DNA from: Seriola aureovittata
Lineage: Eukaryota > Chordata > Actinopteri > Carangiformes > Carangidae
Assembly: GCF_021018895.1 (NCBI RefSeq)
Contig: NC_079369.1
Coordinates: 8,377,694-8,441,693, forward strand
Direction of reading: 5' to 3'
Length of the DNA stretch: 64,000 bases
Shown: positions 1-10,761 of the stretch, in pieces
Layout of the letters: each line of letters starts with the position of its first letter
Numbering within the stretch: position 1 is the stretch's first letter
The notes under the pieces: model-generated
What the model was told of the DNA's origin: nothing
Seen by the model: the letters and a program-made list of their open reading frames with translations, nothing else
Database searches by the model: none
Made by a program: the position numbers and the translations under genes

Positions 1-1
1 T

Positions 2-130
2 GTTGGAGTTGTTTCCTTTAACAAGCAAATGAACTGTGACTACCCAGATGTACCCAACGTCTTCACAGACATATCAAAATTCCTGCCCTGGATCAAAGAC
101 ACTCTCAAGAAAAAGCAGTGTGAAAAATGA
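2..130 (+). CDS. Granzyme-like serine protease, last exon only (partial, gene A)
   Basis: The window opens inside the final exon of a trypsin-fold protease. Reading from base 2 gives 42 residues and a TGA stop at 128-130. The start matches the part of the intact paralogue at 2592-3804 just after the catalytic serine (VGVVSFN), then NCDYPDVPNVFTDIS and a basic tail ending KKKQCEK. The Asn after the Pro of DVPN aligns with S1-pocket position 226 (chymotrypsin numbering), as in the next three genes. The catalytic residues lie upstream of the window, so activity cannot be judged. The family is secreted or granule proteases of cytotoxic lymphocytes and mast-like cells. Confidence 0.85.
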   Translation, partial: VGVVSFNKQMNCDYPDVPNVFTDISKFLPWIKDTLKKKQCEK

Positions 131-403
131 TAGTTTGATTGTTTATGAATTGCATTGTGGATGTATTGCTTTGTCCAATTCATTTTGCCAGCCAAATGAA
201 AAATGTGTTTCCTTCTGTGACACCTGTCATCAGTCAACACAAATGCAAAAGTTCTTTGTCTAACACATATTCACAAACTTGTGAAGGATAAGTTTGTTTG
301 TACTTTTTAATGTCCATGTTGTCTCTTACTGCTCTCCTATTACTGCTTGAGGTGCATATATATATATCTGTTAAATAATAAGAAAAAATATTACTGAGCT
401 ATA

Positions 404-620
404 GTTTCATAACGTTGACCGTGGGAACGTCAGTGTTCAAATCTTGCAGCTTGAAACTGTGGTTATAGTGGTTCATCATGACTGTCAGAGTTTTCAAGAA
501 ATGTTTGGTTTGTGTCATGTAGATCCAGACCAGAGATAATTTGTTGTGTTGTGATTGTGTTGTGCCTGTGTTTCTGCGAAATTTGATGTGGCCACATAGT
601 AGTATGTATGAAAAGTTAGA
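404..620 (+). repeat. Cluster-specific intergenic repeat, copy 1
   Basis: The segment contains TTTCATAACGTTGACCGTG, then TTGAAACTGTGG with TGTGGTT at 458-464 and GTGGTTCATC soon after, then GTAGATCCAGACCAGAGA and TTTGATGTGGCC. The same ordered blocks recur at 4037-4250. Weaker partial copies lie near 5489-5560, 6868-6930 and 16495-16700. The copies are decayed and probably represent flanking DNA duplicated together with the protease genes. Confidence 0.6.
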
Positions 621-1295
621 GAAAGAGAACCAACATGGTCCAAAATCATTCAATTCAAGAGAATGAAAATATCATCGATGCATAATGAAAATGAATGAAA
701 AGGAGTGGAGGTACAAGAATAATAGATTCATGCAAGATAAATTTGTATTATTTTTTATTGTAAAGCACTTTGAGCTACAGCTTTCATTATTATTATTAAA
801 CGTATGATGACGGCTGGATGAAATAAACTGTGTAGCTATATGAGTTTGACTCTTGCTTAAAGACTTTGACACAAGTAGCCTAATATATAAAATATATAAT
901 TCTCAATATCTGATATTAAAGGACAGTTACTGTATAGTTACTGTTACTCAGGTCTATCCACTGACTAAGTATTACATGAATTGTTTTATATTTGTGAAAG
1001 TTTGTGGAACTGTTTCACAAATGTCTCATCAAAATAATGCAATCACACTACAAGAAAGCCATTTTCAAGGAAGCAAGTTGTGACATGTTTAGTTTTTGAC
1101 ATTATTCTATTGCACTGCAATAAACTGCCCACAGCAGCAGATTGCAAGTAATTCAGCCTATTGATGTGAGACTGAGTAATGGAAATCTAGACTGATTTTC
1201 ATCTAAGTCACAACTATAGACTTAGACCATGTGCTTTAGCTAATAACACACAAACAGTTATGATCTTTCATTTATTTATGGAAGACACCCATTAA

Positions 1296-1395
1296 ACATT
1301 CACAGTACTGTTGGAAAAAGTAAATGAACCAATGGATTTAATAACTGGTCGACCCTCCTGTGGCAGCAATGATCTCAAACAAGTGAGGTTCTTTG
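1296..1395 (+). mobile_element. Fragment of a Tc1-like non-autonomous element
   Basis: The text CTGTTGGAAAAAGTAAATGAACC followed by GGATTTAATAACTGGTCGACCC and GGCAGCAATGATCTCAA resembles the terminal part of a family of fish Tc1-like elements as I remember it. Only one end is visible and no transposase remains. The family name is from memory, not from a search. Confidence 0.45.
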
Positions 1396-2537
1396 TTACG
1401 TTACTGATCATTTTGCGTTATGCTTTTGGAGTTATAATGGTTGGGCGCGCACTTCTAGGTAGAGTAGCCAATACGGTACAATACGTGTATGTTTTCTGAG
1501 CAGTGCTACTTTTTCAGGGAAGACTGGATGCTACAGTGACTCGGTATCAGACAGTGACGAGACGGCCCAGCCAGACTGGGGCTAGCTGGTTAGCATGCTA
1601 ACTTCAGAAGAAGAAAAAACATAACAGAAAGAGGTGGAAAGCAGGAGTTAGTCGTTGGTATTGCTTTCCACCACTGGAGACAGCTCTGGGTGAGTGAGGG
1701 AAAGAAGTTTGATGCTGACCTTGCACCATTTCTTCCACACTGATAAGTAAAAAGCTGCTAATATTAGCTATGTTAGCTAACATTAGTTAATAGCTCCTTT
1801 AATAAACAACCACTTCGATTCCCTTGTCCCAAAGTCTGTTAGTTTTTTGAATGGGTTTTTGGTTACATGACTGAAATAAGGTGTAAAAATGTAAAAAATA
1901 AAAAATAAAAACCCATGGGCTTTTTGTCAAGGGAACCAGGGTGAGGCTAACATCCATGTTAGCCAAAAATACATCATCCCTGCGGCACTCTATACTTGTC
2001 AGTGAGATTATTTCACTTCACTCTTCATAATACAAATCACTTACTGGCATGTTCCACTTTAGTTAAGAGAAACACCGACAGGCTGAGTCATAACGCTCCT
2101 TTAGATGGTTAGCTGTCAGTGGTTAAATGACTCCAACTAAAGCATTAGCATCATAACTGTGACCGTGAGAGGTTTTTGGTGCAACGTCACAGTTACAAAA
2201 TCCAACAACAGCCCAAAGGTGACATCTAAAAAGTAAATCTATAACAAAGAAATAGATACTAAGGTTGACAGAAACTTAGATGTTGTGCCAGAGATGCAAA
2301 ATGAAAATAGGGAAAAGTGGATTCATGTGTACACCCATCACATGCTGATCACATAATGTCTGTATATGCTTCCAGCTGCTAACGCAGCAGAACCACAAGC
2401 TTTATGTTTACTGTAACAATGACAATACTGCATGAGAGTTCATTTCTATACTGACCACATGCACTCATCACTATAAGACACATTGAAGGTTGCACTGATG
2501 CAGAAAACCACAGGGTCGCTCACTGAGAAATTAGCTG

Positions 2538-2545
2538 CATAAAAG
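2538..2545 (+). promoter_or_regulatory. TATA-like box of gene B (CATAAAAG)
   Basis: CATAAAAG followed by GGTCGACTTGACAC lies about 50 bases before the start codon of gene B. The paralogues at 9251 and 12965 have TATAAAAG followed by the same GGTCGACTTGACAC block, so the core promoter is homologous and gene B has a T-to-C change in the first TATA base. The effect on transcription is not known. Confidence 0.65.
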
Positions 2546-2591
2546 GGTCGACTTGACACCAACAGAATGACAGGTTGGGTTTGCTGCCAGA

Positions 2592-3804
2592 ATGATGTAT
2601 CATCTGCAGAAATTTCTGCTTCTTCATCTTCTGACATGTCTCAGACAAAATGGTAAGATTACTAAATCTAATTATTATTCTCTTTCATACAGGTGGGACA
2701 TTAACTCATCCTTTATTCTGTTTATTTTTTTTAAGCACTTGGGAGTGAAATCATACATGGTAAAAAGGCACCAGATGACTTAATGCTGTATATGGCCTCA
2801 GTACAGAACAATAAAGGTCATGTATGTGGAGGATTCCTTATCAGTGAAGACTTTGTGGTTACAGCTGCGCACTGTGACAAAAAGTGAGTTACCTTTTCTC
2901 TTGGAGCAATCTTTGATTCATTTCATGTGACTTAAACCTATGATCACTCATTCAGCGAATCTACACATGTTGTTCTCGGAACCCACAATCTCAAGAAGGT
3001 TGATAATGGCACAACGACAGATGTTATAAAGAGATGCAAGCACCCACGTTATGTGAATCGTACATGTGGAAATGACATCATGCTCCTCAAAGTAAGTAAA
3101 TTAGCTGAACAGTCTAAAATCATGCATTTTTACAGTAAGATCTCTGTACTTAAATTCCTGAACCATCACAGGCAAAGCACTGACCACACTATTCATGCAA
3201 GCTACATCATCAAGGAATTAATTTTTTTTAACTTCAGGTTTGATGGAAGACAAGTTTTTATTTGTCCCCAACTGAATTTGATTCTCCAGCTCTCTAGGAA
3301 AGTTCAACTGAACAACAGAGTACAACCTATTCAACTTCCAAGGGCTGACAATAAAATAAAGGTTAAAGGAAAGTGTCGTGTAGCTGGATGGGGTCTCACG
3401 AAAACTGGTGGTAAGGTGGTTGATGTGCTGCAAGTGGCGGAGGTACCTATCGTTAACCCAGCGGTCTGTAAGAGAGAATGGAAAGAAATTCGAGTCAATC
3501 TTCCGGACGATGTCATCTGTGCGGGTGGATATGATACAAACAAAGGATTCTGTCAGGTGTGTGTCCTGGTCATTTCTAGTCTAAATGGTTTCTAGTCTTA
3601 AATAATGATTCAACAAATTAGGTTTCTTCTTCCTCCTCACAGGGCGACTCTGGTGGCCCTCTGGTGTGTGGTGGGACAGCAGCTGGTGTTGTGTCTTTCA
3701 ACATGAGAAAAAACTGTGACTACCCAAATGTACCCAATATCTATACGGATGTATCAAAAAACCTTGCCTGGATCAAAGGAATTCTCAAGAAAAAGGATTG
3801 TTAA
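2592..3804 (+). CDS. Granzyme/duodenase-like serine protease (gene B)
   Basis: The gene has five coding exons: 2592-2652, 2736-2883, 2956-3091, 3290-3556 and 3643-3804. They join in frame to a 257-residue preproprotein with consensus splice sites. A hydrophobic leader of about 20 residues precedes a short propeptide ending GSE and the mature start IIHG (residues 26-29). The triad is His66 (TAAHC), Asp110 (NDIMLLK) and Ser207 (GDSGGP). By chymotrypsin numbering, position 189 is Gly and 226 is Asn, so a trypsin-like Lys/Arg preference is not expected. Cys191 and Cys220 are kept, unlike in mammalian granzyme B. The acidic residue before IIHG fits dipeptide removal by a cathepsin C-type enzyme, as known for granzymes. 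A second ATG at 2595 could be the start. Likely a granule or secreted immune protease; the exact orthologue is unclear. Confidence 0.88.
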
Positions 3805-3873
3805 GTGTAACATAGAATGGCCTACTTGTCTTGTATTGTGGAGTTATCTGTTGGCTCTTCATCTGAAATGCAA

Positions 3874-3879
3874 AATAAA
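3874..3879 (+). terminator. Polyadenylation signal AATAAA of gene B
   Basis: AATAAA lies 70 bases after the stop codon of gene B, implying a short 3'UTR like those of the paralogues downstream. Confidence 0.65.
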
Positions 3880-4036
3880 ACTTGCTGTATGTCATTTCCT
3901 GTTGTTTCATTCTTCTTGAAAAGGCTACACAGGGCCCCAAAAAATCAACTCACTATCAAAAGCATAAATCCAACAGCTGATGTACAGAATAAAAAAGCCT
4001 GACTGTCAGATATTTATTAATAATGAGATGAATTAA

Positions 4037-4520
4037 ACTAAAGCATTCGTTTCATAAGTGTGACCGTGAGAATACACAAAGCTGAAAGTGTGGTTCCTGT
4101 GGTTCATCTAGTTTGTCACAGAGTTCAAACAACTGTGTCACGTAGATCCAAACCAGAGACGCTGCTGTATCTTTGTTTTCCACGTGTTGTAGTTGTCCAA
4201 CCAAGGTTCACGGTTTGATGTGGCTGAGTACTATCTATAGACAAGTGAGTTCAGAAAAGTGTCACAAAGATTGAGATTGGCCTCCGTCATTTTGTGTGTC
4301 AGCAGCATAGACTGTTTGGTCACCAGCTGCCTCGGGTAGCTCGACTGGGCAAGACAACACAAGGCATCCATCCTTCATAATGATAAATGAGATGGTGAGG
4401 GGGTAAAAGTGTTCTTAGAAATTAAATCTGCTGTCAGTTACATGCTGATCATAAGGCTCCACCCTGCTGCACCACCAGATCTACAAGCAGTCATTACATT
4501 TTCAGTAACAATGACAAGGT
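4037..4520 (+). repeat. Cluster-specific intergenic repeat, copy 2, with orphan upstream-type sequence
   Basis: Bases 4037-4250 repeat the ordered blocks of 404-620: TTTCATAAGTGTGACCGTG, two TGTGGTT words at 4089-4095 and 4098-4104, TTCATCTAGTTTGTCACAG, GTAGATCCAAACCAGAGA and TTTGATGTGGC. Bases about 4437-4520 (CATGCTGATCA, then CAGTAACAATGACAA) resemble 2341-2425, the distal upstream region of gene B. No gene follows directly, so this looks like the 5' flank of a lost paralogue. Confidence 0.55.
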
Positions 4521-5081
4521 GCAGGACAAGGATATGGACCTACTAACTAGTTAGCAGGTTTATAGATACATACAAAATATTCTAAATATTTCATACCACA
4601 GTTATGAAGTAATACACAAACTCATGGATCTATATGATAAAGAAATGGGAGAGTAATGGGAGAGCGTTTTCATCTCTCTGCGTATTAGGCATGGTATATC
4701 TGCTTCTTGGATCAAGTTAGACTTCATGTCTTGCAGTACAATAATCCAGCTAATCTACATCTCTCATATGTTATATAAAGCCAACAATAACAGGATCAGC
4801 AGAATAAAGTATATATAAAGCTATAGTATTCTTTTTAAATAGATAAAATAACACGATCTTGTTATATCAGACGACAATATTTATTTTCTCAAGAAAACAA
4901 GATAATTATCTGGTTATCTCATGAGAGAATGTTTTGTTTCCTAAATATAATTGACCTGTTATTTAAAAATAATTATATTTAACTTTTGATCTTGAGATAA
5001 CTAGATATAAAACATATACATGTATCTCTATGCTCTCATTGTCTGTATTTGCCAGTAACTTCCTGATTTACATCTCTACAG
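4521..5081. other. AT-rich intergenic DNA, no gene seen
   Basis: AT-rich sequence without a convincing ORF or exon. It leads into the relic exon at 5082. Confidence 0.5.
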
Positions 5082-5160
5082 CTGTCTAGGAAAATTCATC
5101 TTCAATTCAACAAAACAATTCAAGTCATCAAATAAACCTAAAAGAAAAGACAAGAATTTT
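5082..5160 (+). pseudogene. Relic granzyme exon 4
   Basis: A pyrimidine-rich acceptor ending CTCTACAG is followed by CTGTCTAGGAAAATTCATC, matching the exon 4 start of gene B (CTCTCTAGGAAAGTTCAAC). Translation begins LSRKIHLQFNKTIQVIK and then hits TAA. The rest of exon 4, including the CxVAGWG block, is not recognisable. This is a dead exon of a lost cluster member. Confidence 0.65.
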
Positions 5161-6133
5161 TTAAGGGATGATAGACCCATTGTTTGGATTTGACTCAGAG
5201 TCAGAGTGGCATCCTCTAAAGGTCAAAAAGCAGAGAAATGACTAGTCCTACTCTAGACCTCTCTGCTGAGGACACAGTCCATGATGAGCTAACTAGACAA
5301 GAAAGCTTATTCATCAAAGTCAAGTTGTCAAAAACAAAACATGACAGGAAGAGTGCCTTTTACTGAATATTGTAAATAATTATATGTAAAGCAAGGTCCT
5401 GTCCGGAATTGTATGATTGTCCTCTCCTGTTTGTTCTAACCATGGGTGTTAGTTTCATTACTGTGAATATAGACGACTGATCAGATAAGGCTGTGGTTTC
5501 TGTGGTTTCTGTCTCGTTTACTGCAGATTTCAAAGACATGTTTCAGTTTGCTGTGTCAAGTATTTCTAAACCAAAGAATCTTGGTTTTGCATCTGTGCTC
5601 ATCACTTGTTAGATAAAAGCAACTTAAGCTCACTTGATGCAACCGAGTTGTAGCCACAAACAGTGAGACAAACAGGCCCCGGGTGAACAAGATAAAACTA
5701 AGAAAATAAGAAAGAGAGGAGATGTATTTAAGTAGTGCAGGTAGTTATTTCATGAAAACTTATTCAATGACGCATACAACAGAAAATAAATCAACAGAGT
5801 ATATGTATATAGTAAAATACAAAAATGATATGATTTTAAAAAATCATATCATTTTTAAAAATCAGATGACGCCAAGGTTATGAGAATCCAAATGGCACAT
5901 CTTGTATTTTTGCATCAAACTTGTCCACTGCCATCCCACCAGTCCTGTAACAGTGGGTAGGAAACAAACTGGACTGACTTCCAACCAGACAAAATAGACA
6001 TTACTGCTCAATGAGCAGCAGCCCTAGATGTGAAAGGAGACATTCATTACTCAACACAGCCATTGCATTCACCACTTACTCGTGTCAACATTTACATTTT
6101 AGCAATTAGTTTTTTCCCACAATACACACACAC
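5161..6133. other. Intergenic DNA with a partial cluster repeat
   Basis: Two adjacent TGTGGTT words at 5492-5498 and 5501-5507 are followed by GCAGATTTCAAAGACATGTTT, resembling the cluster repeat at 404 and 4037. The two flanking words AAAATCATATCATTTTTAAAAATC near 5835-5865 form a short AT hairpin. No coding exon is seen. Confidence 0.45.
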
Positions 6134-6290
6134 AATTTGACACCAGGAGGAAAGGTTCAGTGTCCTGCCTTCTTGTTCTGACATGCATGGGAACATTAAC
6201 TCAGTTACAATATTTTCTTATTTTTCAGACGTGCATGGGGTAGGAGCCCCAGAGAATCTAATAACAACAGAGGTCATGCATGAAGCCTTT
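6134..6290 (+). pseudogene. Relic granzyme leader exon and exon 2
   Basis: Bases 6134-6190 (ATTTGACACCAGGAGGAAAGG and then ACATGCATGGG) match the gene C stretch from TTGACACCCCTCAAGGAGAC to its start codon ATGCATGG. After an acceptor at 6221-6228, bases 6229-6283 (CATGGGGTAGGAGCCCCAGAG, then ACAGAGGTCATGCATG) match gene C exon 2 around [11 protein letters not shown] and GGHVCGG. Both segments carry stops and deletions. This is a second set of dead exons between genes B and C. Confidence 0.6.
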
Positions 6291-7534
6291 GGAGTGTCAG
6301 GTTGACCCACAGGTTTATGCTTTTGCATGGTCTAGCACAAAGTGAGGGCTGGATTAACCCACAGGGGGGTCCCAGGGCAAAAATGAACTGTGGGACCATT
6401 TTGCCCCAACAGTACGTTTCTGCCACTCTCTGTACATATTTTATATGTGCAAATAAAACATTACAAAACATATTTATATAGAAAAATGTGCCATTTAAGA
6501 ACATTATATACTTAACCAATAATAGTCTTAAACTAGACTTTAATTAAGGGCCCCTGCTGAGCAGGTAGTGCACAATGAGTTTTCAGAGCTTGTGGCTGAA
6601 AACAGCGGCCTGCTGCAGAACGGTTAGAGCTGTGACTCACTATAAGGGTCCATAAAGCCAAAACTCTGCAGGTTCATCAGGTTCAACACTGTCATCTTGT
6701 CTTCACATTGTAATTTCATACATCGTTATTATCAAAGAAATGATTGTAGCCACTGTAACTAAATTTAAAGAAGTCCACTGTTACAAACCATATGTGAGTA
6801 TTTTAATTAAGTTGATTTCCAAATGCTGTACCACACCCGACCTATAAATGCCAATGGTAGATCTTTGTCGCTTGAAACTGAAAACGGGAAACTCGCATCT
6901 GTGGTTCATCTGGTTTGGCATCAGAGAAATTAGTGATTCACCAAAACCCAAAGTGATAAAATGATGAGAGTTAGAAAACTAGTATCTGGTATCTCAGCTT
7001 CTTTTTTTCATCAAATAGCATACACCAGTGTCAACAGAATAAAGCAGTGTTATTGACTCATCACCCATTTTAAGTTTGCTTATTTTAAACGCACAGTATG
7101 CAGCTTCTGCCGCTAGGGGTCTCTCAATCAAAACTATAAGAAAAGACGGCGTTGGATGACGTCATGAAATCATGGGAGTTGTTGTCTTTACCACCATTAC
7201 TATAAGCTTCTCTCGGTTTGGTGTCAGTGGTTCATGAAATCAAACAGACCGGGTTAAAACCCCTGAATTAAAGCAGTTTCACATTTAAAGTCAGTGTTTG
7301 GCAGATGCTGTACGGAGGTCAAAGAGGTCAGGGAAGAGTTGGAGCTGAGATAGATGCCAACTTTTGTTTTGATCGTTTCTCTGATAACTTGTGAACTAGA
7401 CGTTCGGGAGGTTTTTACCGGCAGCCGAATTATCCACAGGGTGTCCTCCTCTCCATAACAAACAGACCAGGGGATCAAAACCGACAGAAACACCCATAAA
7501 GCAGTTTCACTCTTAAAAAAATCAGTATTTAATT

Positions 7535-7680
7535 GGCGCCCTGGCAGATCAGCTGCTCACCTGAGGGCTCCAGTCCGACCCGTGGCCCGCATGTCATCCT
7601 CTCTCTCTCTCTGTCCCTGACTTTCCTCTCTCTCTCACTGTAGTGACCTGAATAAAGGAAAAATGCCCTAAAAAGAAAAA
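7535..7680 (+). mobile_element. SINE-like 3' end, truncated
   Basis: A CT-rich body (CATCCTCTCTCTCTCTCTGT) ending GTGACCTGAATAAAGGAAAAATGCCC resembles the tail of fish tRNA-derived SINEs (AATAAAGGCAAAAATGCCC type). The tRNA-like head is not clear. The same insertion occurs in unit 2 at about 11818-11962, so it predates the tandem duplication. Confidence 0.5.
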
Positions 7681-7900
7681 CTTAAAAAAGAAAATCATTG
7701 ATTAGCCGAAACGTGTCGGCGGATACATGAGGTGTAGTAGTAACTACAAACTGAGACTGCTTACCTTTGATTCTTTAATAAATTATGAACCAGAATTTCA
7801 ACAGGTTTTTCCCAGTAGCCGAATTGTCCACATTGATCTCCTGCTCTCCATAACCAACTGACCAGGGGATTAAAACCGATAAACGAATAAAAAAATAAAA

Positions 7901-8314
7901 AGCAGTCTCATTTCGGCCACGGGGAGTAGCTAGAAACTGAGAGTGCTTACCTTTCGTTAATAAAGTATCAACCATACGTTCAACAGGTTCTTCCCGGTGG
8001 AAATATTATCTGCAAAGGGCCATCCTCTCCATAACAAACTGAGCAGGGGATTAAAACCGGTAAACGAAACTGTTTCACTTAAAATAAAACATTTTTAAAA
8101 AAAAAAAAGCAGTCTCATTTCGGCCACGGGGAGTAGCTAGAAACTGAGAGTGCTTACCTTTCGTTAATAAAGTATCAACCATACGTTCAACAGGTTCTTC
8201 CCGGTGGAAATATTATCTGCAAAGGGCCATCCTCTCCATAACAAACTGAGCAGGGGATTAAAACCGGTAAACGAAACTGTTTCACTTAAAATAAAACATT
8301 TTTAAAAAAAAAAA
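7901..8314 (+). repeat. Two-copy tandem repeat, period 207 bp
   Basis: Copy 1 is 7901-8107 and copy 2 is 8108-8314. Both start AGCAGTCTCATTTCGGCCAC and end in an A-run after ATAAAACATTTTT, and they read as virtually identical. The array is absent from unit 2, so it either arose after the 4-kb duplication or was lost from unit 2. Confidence 0.85.
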
Positions 8315-8340
8315 TCTGTGATTAACCAATGCTCTTCGGC

Positions 8341-9250
8341 GGAAACCGGACAGGATTTCTGCAGCTGCTGGGAGCTGAGCTGTTTAACATGTGCCTGCTT
8401 TTTTTCTCTGATAACTTAAGATCCAGACGTCCAGTGACTTAAATCCTTCATCAGGTTAAAGTATATAGCTGAAATGCTCAAGGTGTGAAAAGTGTATGTA
8501 GTGTAAAACTACATAAAAGTCCATTTTGAACTGCTGGCATGCAACTACAATCCAGACTCGTGCTGATGGAGGATATTTCATTGACAGTAGACCAAATGAC
8601 ACGGAGCTTTACCATATTAAAATCATATATTTCTCTAGGTTTGAGAATTACTTGAAACATTTGGGAAAATGTAAGTTCCCAACTCAAAAAAATAACATAG
8701 CTCTAGTCATTTTTAGACATTTTAATATGGAAAAGTTATATATTTTGCTTATTGTGCACGTTGAGGAGAAGTAGACCCACGTGATCAAAATCAAGGGACT
8801 GAAACAACAAACAAAATAAATCATGAATGAAATAAAGCAATGAAGATCAACAGTACACGTCAACTTTCCACACTCAAGAATCTTGGTGATGAACGTATTT
8901 TTGATTTATTTAATTAATTTAACTAAAGTTCCATCATTTTTAAATAATGAGAGAAAGGAGGTCCAGAGTAGACTAAATGAAGTGTCCCAAATACAAAAAG
9001 TAAAACAAAATTGAATGGCCAATAACATAAAAACTAAGAGGAGGAGGAATAGATCAATGTGAGAAAGTTTGTTAAACTCAACTTATACTTATTAACAGTA
9101 TGTGCTTCAAACGGGTGAAGAAGCTGATAATATAAGTTAGTAAGATATTACAAAGATTATTACTGTTGCAAACTTGCATTGCACAAGTGATGTGCGGTTA
9201 CAAGTCAAGATAAGATAGACAGCAGCTGATGCAAACGAAGCAAACTGCTG
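8341..9250. other. Upstream flank of gene C
   Basis: Unique-looking AT-rich DNA shared almost base for base with 12100-12960. It contains a PU.1/ETS-poor, AT-rich stretch and a GATA word (AGATAAG, 9208-9214) close to the TATA box. The RUNX-type word intact in unit 2 at 12904 reads TGTGCGGTT here. Confidence 0.5.
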
Positions 9251-9258
9251 TATAAAAG
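9251..9258 (+). promoter_or_regulatory. TATA box of gene C
   Basis: TATAAAAG lies 58 bases before the gene C start codon, leaving a 5'UTR of roughly 30 bases. It is followed by GGTCGACTTGACACCCCTC, conserved in gene D and partly in gene B. Confidence 0.8.
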
Positions 9259-9308
9259 GGTCGACTTGACACCCCTCAAGGAGACAAGGTACTTGTCTTG
9301 CCAGCATC

Positions 9309-10677
9309 ATGCATGGTCTGCACAAATTCCTGCTTTTTCAGGTTGTGGCATGTCTTGGGCAAGGCGGTAAGATTACAGGATCTGAATATTATTCTCCAAC
9401 CATTTCATTGGACATAACTTCATTTTGATTTTTATGCATCTTTGCAGCTCGTGGGAGTGAAATCATAGATGGGGAAAAGGCCCCAGAGAACTCCATGCTC
9501 TACATGGCCTCACTCCAGAGCAAGGGGGGTCATGTATGTGGAGGATTCCTTATCAGTGAAGACTTTGTGATGACTGCGGCGCACTGTCAAGTGCCAGAGT
9601 GAGTTAGCATTTGTTCATGTGTTTAGAAATCAATGTTAAAGGATTTTTTTTATTTCATAAACCTTGTATTTTTTAAATACAGAATTCATAATTTATTGTT
9701 TTCTATTGTTGTTGGCACAATTTTAGAAAATGTACTGATAACCTCTCAATTATCTCTCATTTAGCAATCTTACACGGGTTGTTCTTGGCACCCACAATAT
9801 CAAGAATGTTGATGAAGGAAAAATCAGATATATCGAGAAAATGTACAAACACGAATCTTATCAGAATGTAGGGACTGGTAAAGACATCATGCTCCTTAAA
9901 GTAAGTATATAAGTATATTCTTAGGTGGCATCATTAGTTGTTGTGGCATATCCTAACAATACCAAATAAAAATGTTCTGCTATACACACTACATCATGGT
10001 TTTATCGAAAAACAATAGCAAAAACACAATATACCAACATCAATATTACAACATTTGTTTGTTAGCTTGAAGTCTGGTGAATGAAAATAGACTTTGCCAG
10101 TTTTTGCTCTCTCTGATTTCCAGTTGTCTCGAAAAGCTGAACTGAACAACAAACTCCAAACGATTCCCCTTCCCAGATCTGAAATACATTTGGGGGACAA
10201 TACAAAATGCTACGTAGCTGGATGGGGCTTCATCAAAACAGGTGGAGGAGTTGTCAATGAGCTGAGAGTGGTGGATGTGTCTGTCATTAACCCACGAGTC
10301 TGTCGAGAAATGTTGCCTGTTCTTCCCGACAATGTCATCTGTGCAGGTGGATATAAAACAAAGAAAGGATTCTGTCAGGTATTTTTTTGTGTTATTTTTT
10401 TTAATAAAAAAAATATCAGCTTGTTTCTTGTATAGAAATGCAAACATAATATAAAATAAATACATAATAATAATATGAATAAACAAGTAAAAATATTTCC
10501 CTCTCTCAGGGTGATTCTGGTGGCCCTCTGGTGTGCGATGGGACAGCTGTTGGTATCGTGTCTTACAACTGGTGGAAGAACTGCAACTACCCAGATAAAC
10601 CCAATGTCTATACTGATGTATCAAAATACCTGCCCTGGATCAAGACCATCCTCAAACGCACCAAACGTTCAGAGTAA
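9309..10677 (+). CDS. Granzyme/duodenase-like serine protease (gene C)
   Basis: Five coding exons at 9309-9366, 9448-9598, 9765-9900, 10124-10378 and 10510-10677 give 255 residues. The leader ([19 protein letters not shown]) precedes ARGSE and the mature start IIDG (residues 25-28). The triad is His65, Asp110 and Ser203 (GDSGGP). One N-glycosylation site is visible (NLT, residue 71). The pocket has Gly at 189 and Asn at 226, so the substrate preference is probably non-tryptic but cannot be assigned. The C-terminus is basic (KRTKRSE), as in proteoglycan-bound granule proteases. It differs from gene D by only two residues, Tyr219 and Trp222, in the segment after Ser218 that corresponds to chymotrypsin 214-218. 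Relation to mammalian granzyme B, mast cell protease or duodenase is by family only. Confidence 0.9.
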
Positions 10678-10755
10678 AAATCTTGTTCAAAGTTTTACTT
10701 CAGCTTGCAAAATTGTAATGTCTCATATTGCTCTGTCAGTGTGACTGAAATTGAA

Positions 10756-10761
10756 AATAAA
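10756..10761 (+). terminator. Polyadenylation signal AATAAA of gene C
   Basis: AATAAA lies 79 bases after the stop codon; the same signal is kept in gene D at 14470. Confidence 0.65.

Larger units (their letters stand above)
131..2537. other. Intergenic stretch between genes A and B, repeat-bearing
   Basis: No exon is recognisable here. It holds one copy of a sequence shared among cluster members (404-620), a Tc1-like element fragment (about 1296-1395), and a decayed dispersed segment (about 1500-1800) with repeated TTAGC/GCTAA words. Bases 2145-2440 upstream of gene B recur after gene B at about 4037-4520. Confidence 0.6.
7080..8340. repeat. Degenerate repeat cluster upstream of gene C
   Basis: The phrase CTCTCCATAAC..AC.GA.CAGGGGAT.AAAACCG occurs four times (near 7450, 7846, 8024 and 8231), each with CAGTTTCAC- or CAGTCTCAT-type sequence and a TTCCCGG or TTTCCCAG variant nearby. 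The part from 7080 (TATGCAGCTTCTGCCGCTAGGG) looks like a dispersed fish repeat. A clean tandem duplication of 207 bases lies at 7901-8314. No gene is seen. Confidence 0.6.

Noticed and set aside
3053..3595. 180-codon + strand ORF
   Set aside because: It reads through intron 3 and exon 4 of gene B. Paralogue comparison and splice sites show exons 2956-3091 and 3290-3556 instead.
10046..10624. 192-codon minus-strand ORF (and its copy at 13760-14200)
   Set aside because: Antisense of exons 4-5 and intron 4 of the granzyme genes, with no domain and low-complexity intron-coded residues.
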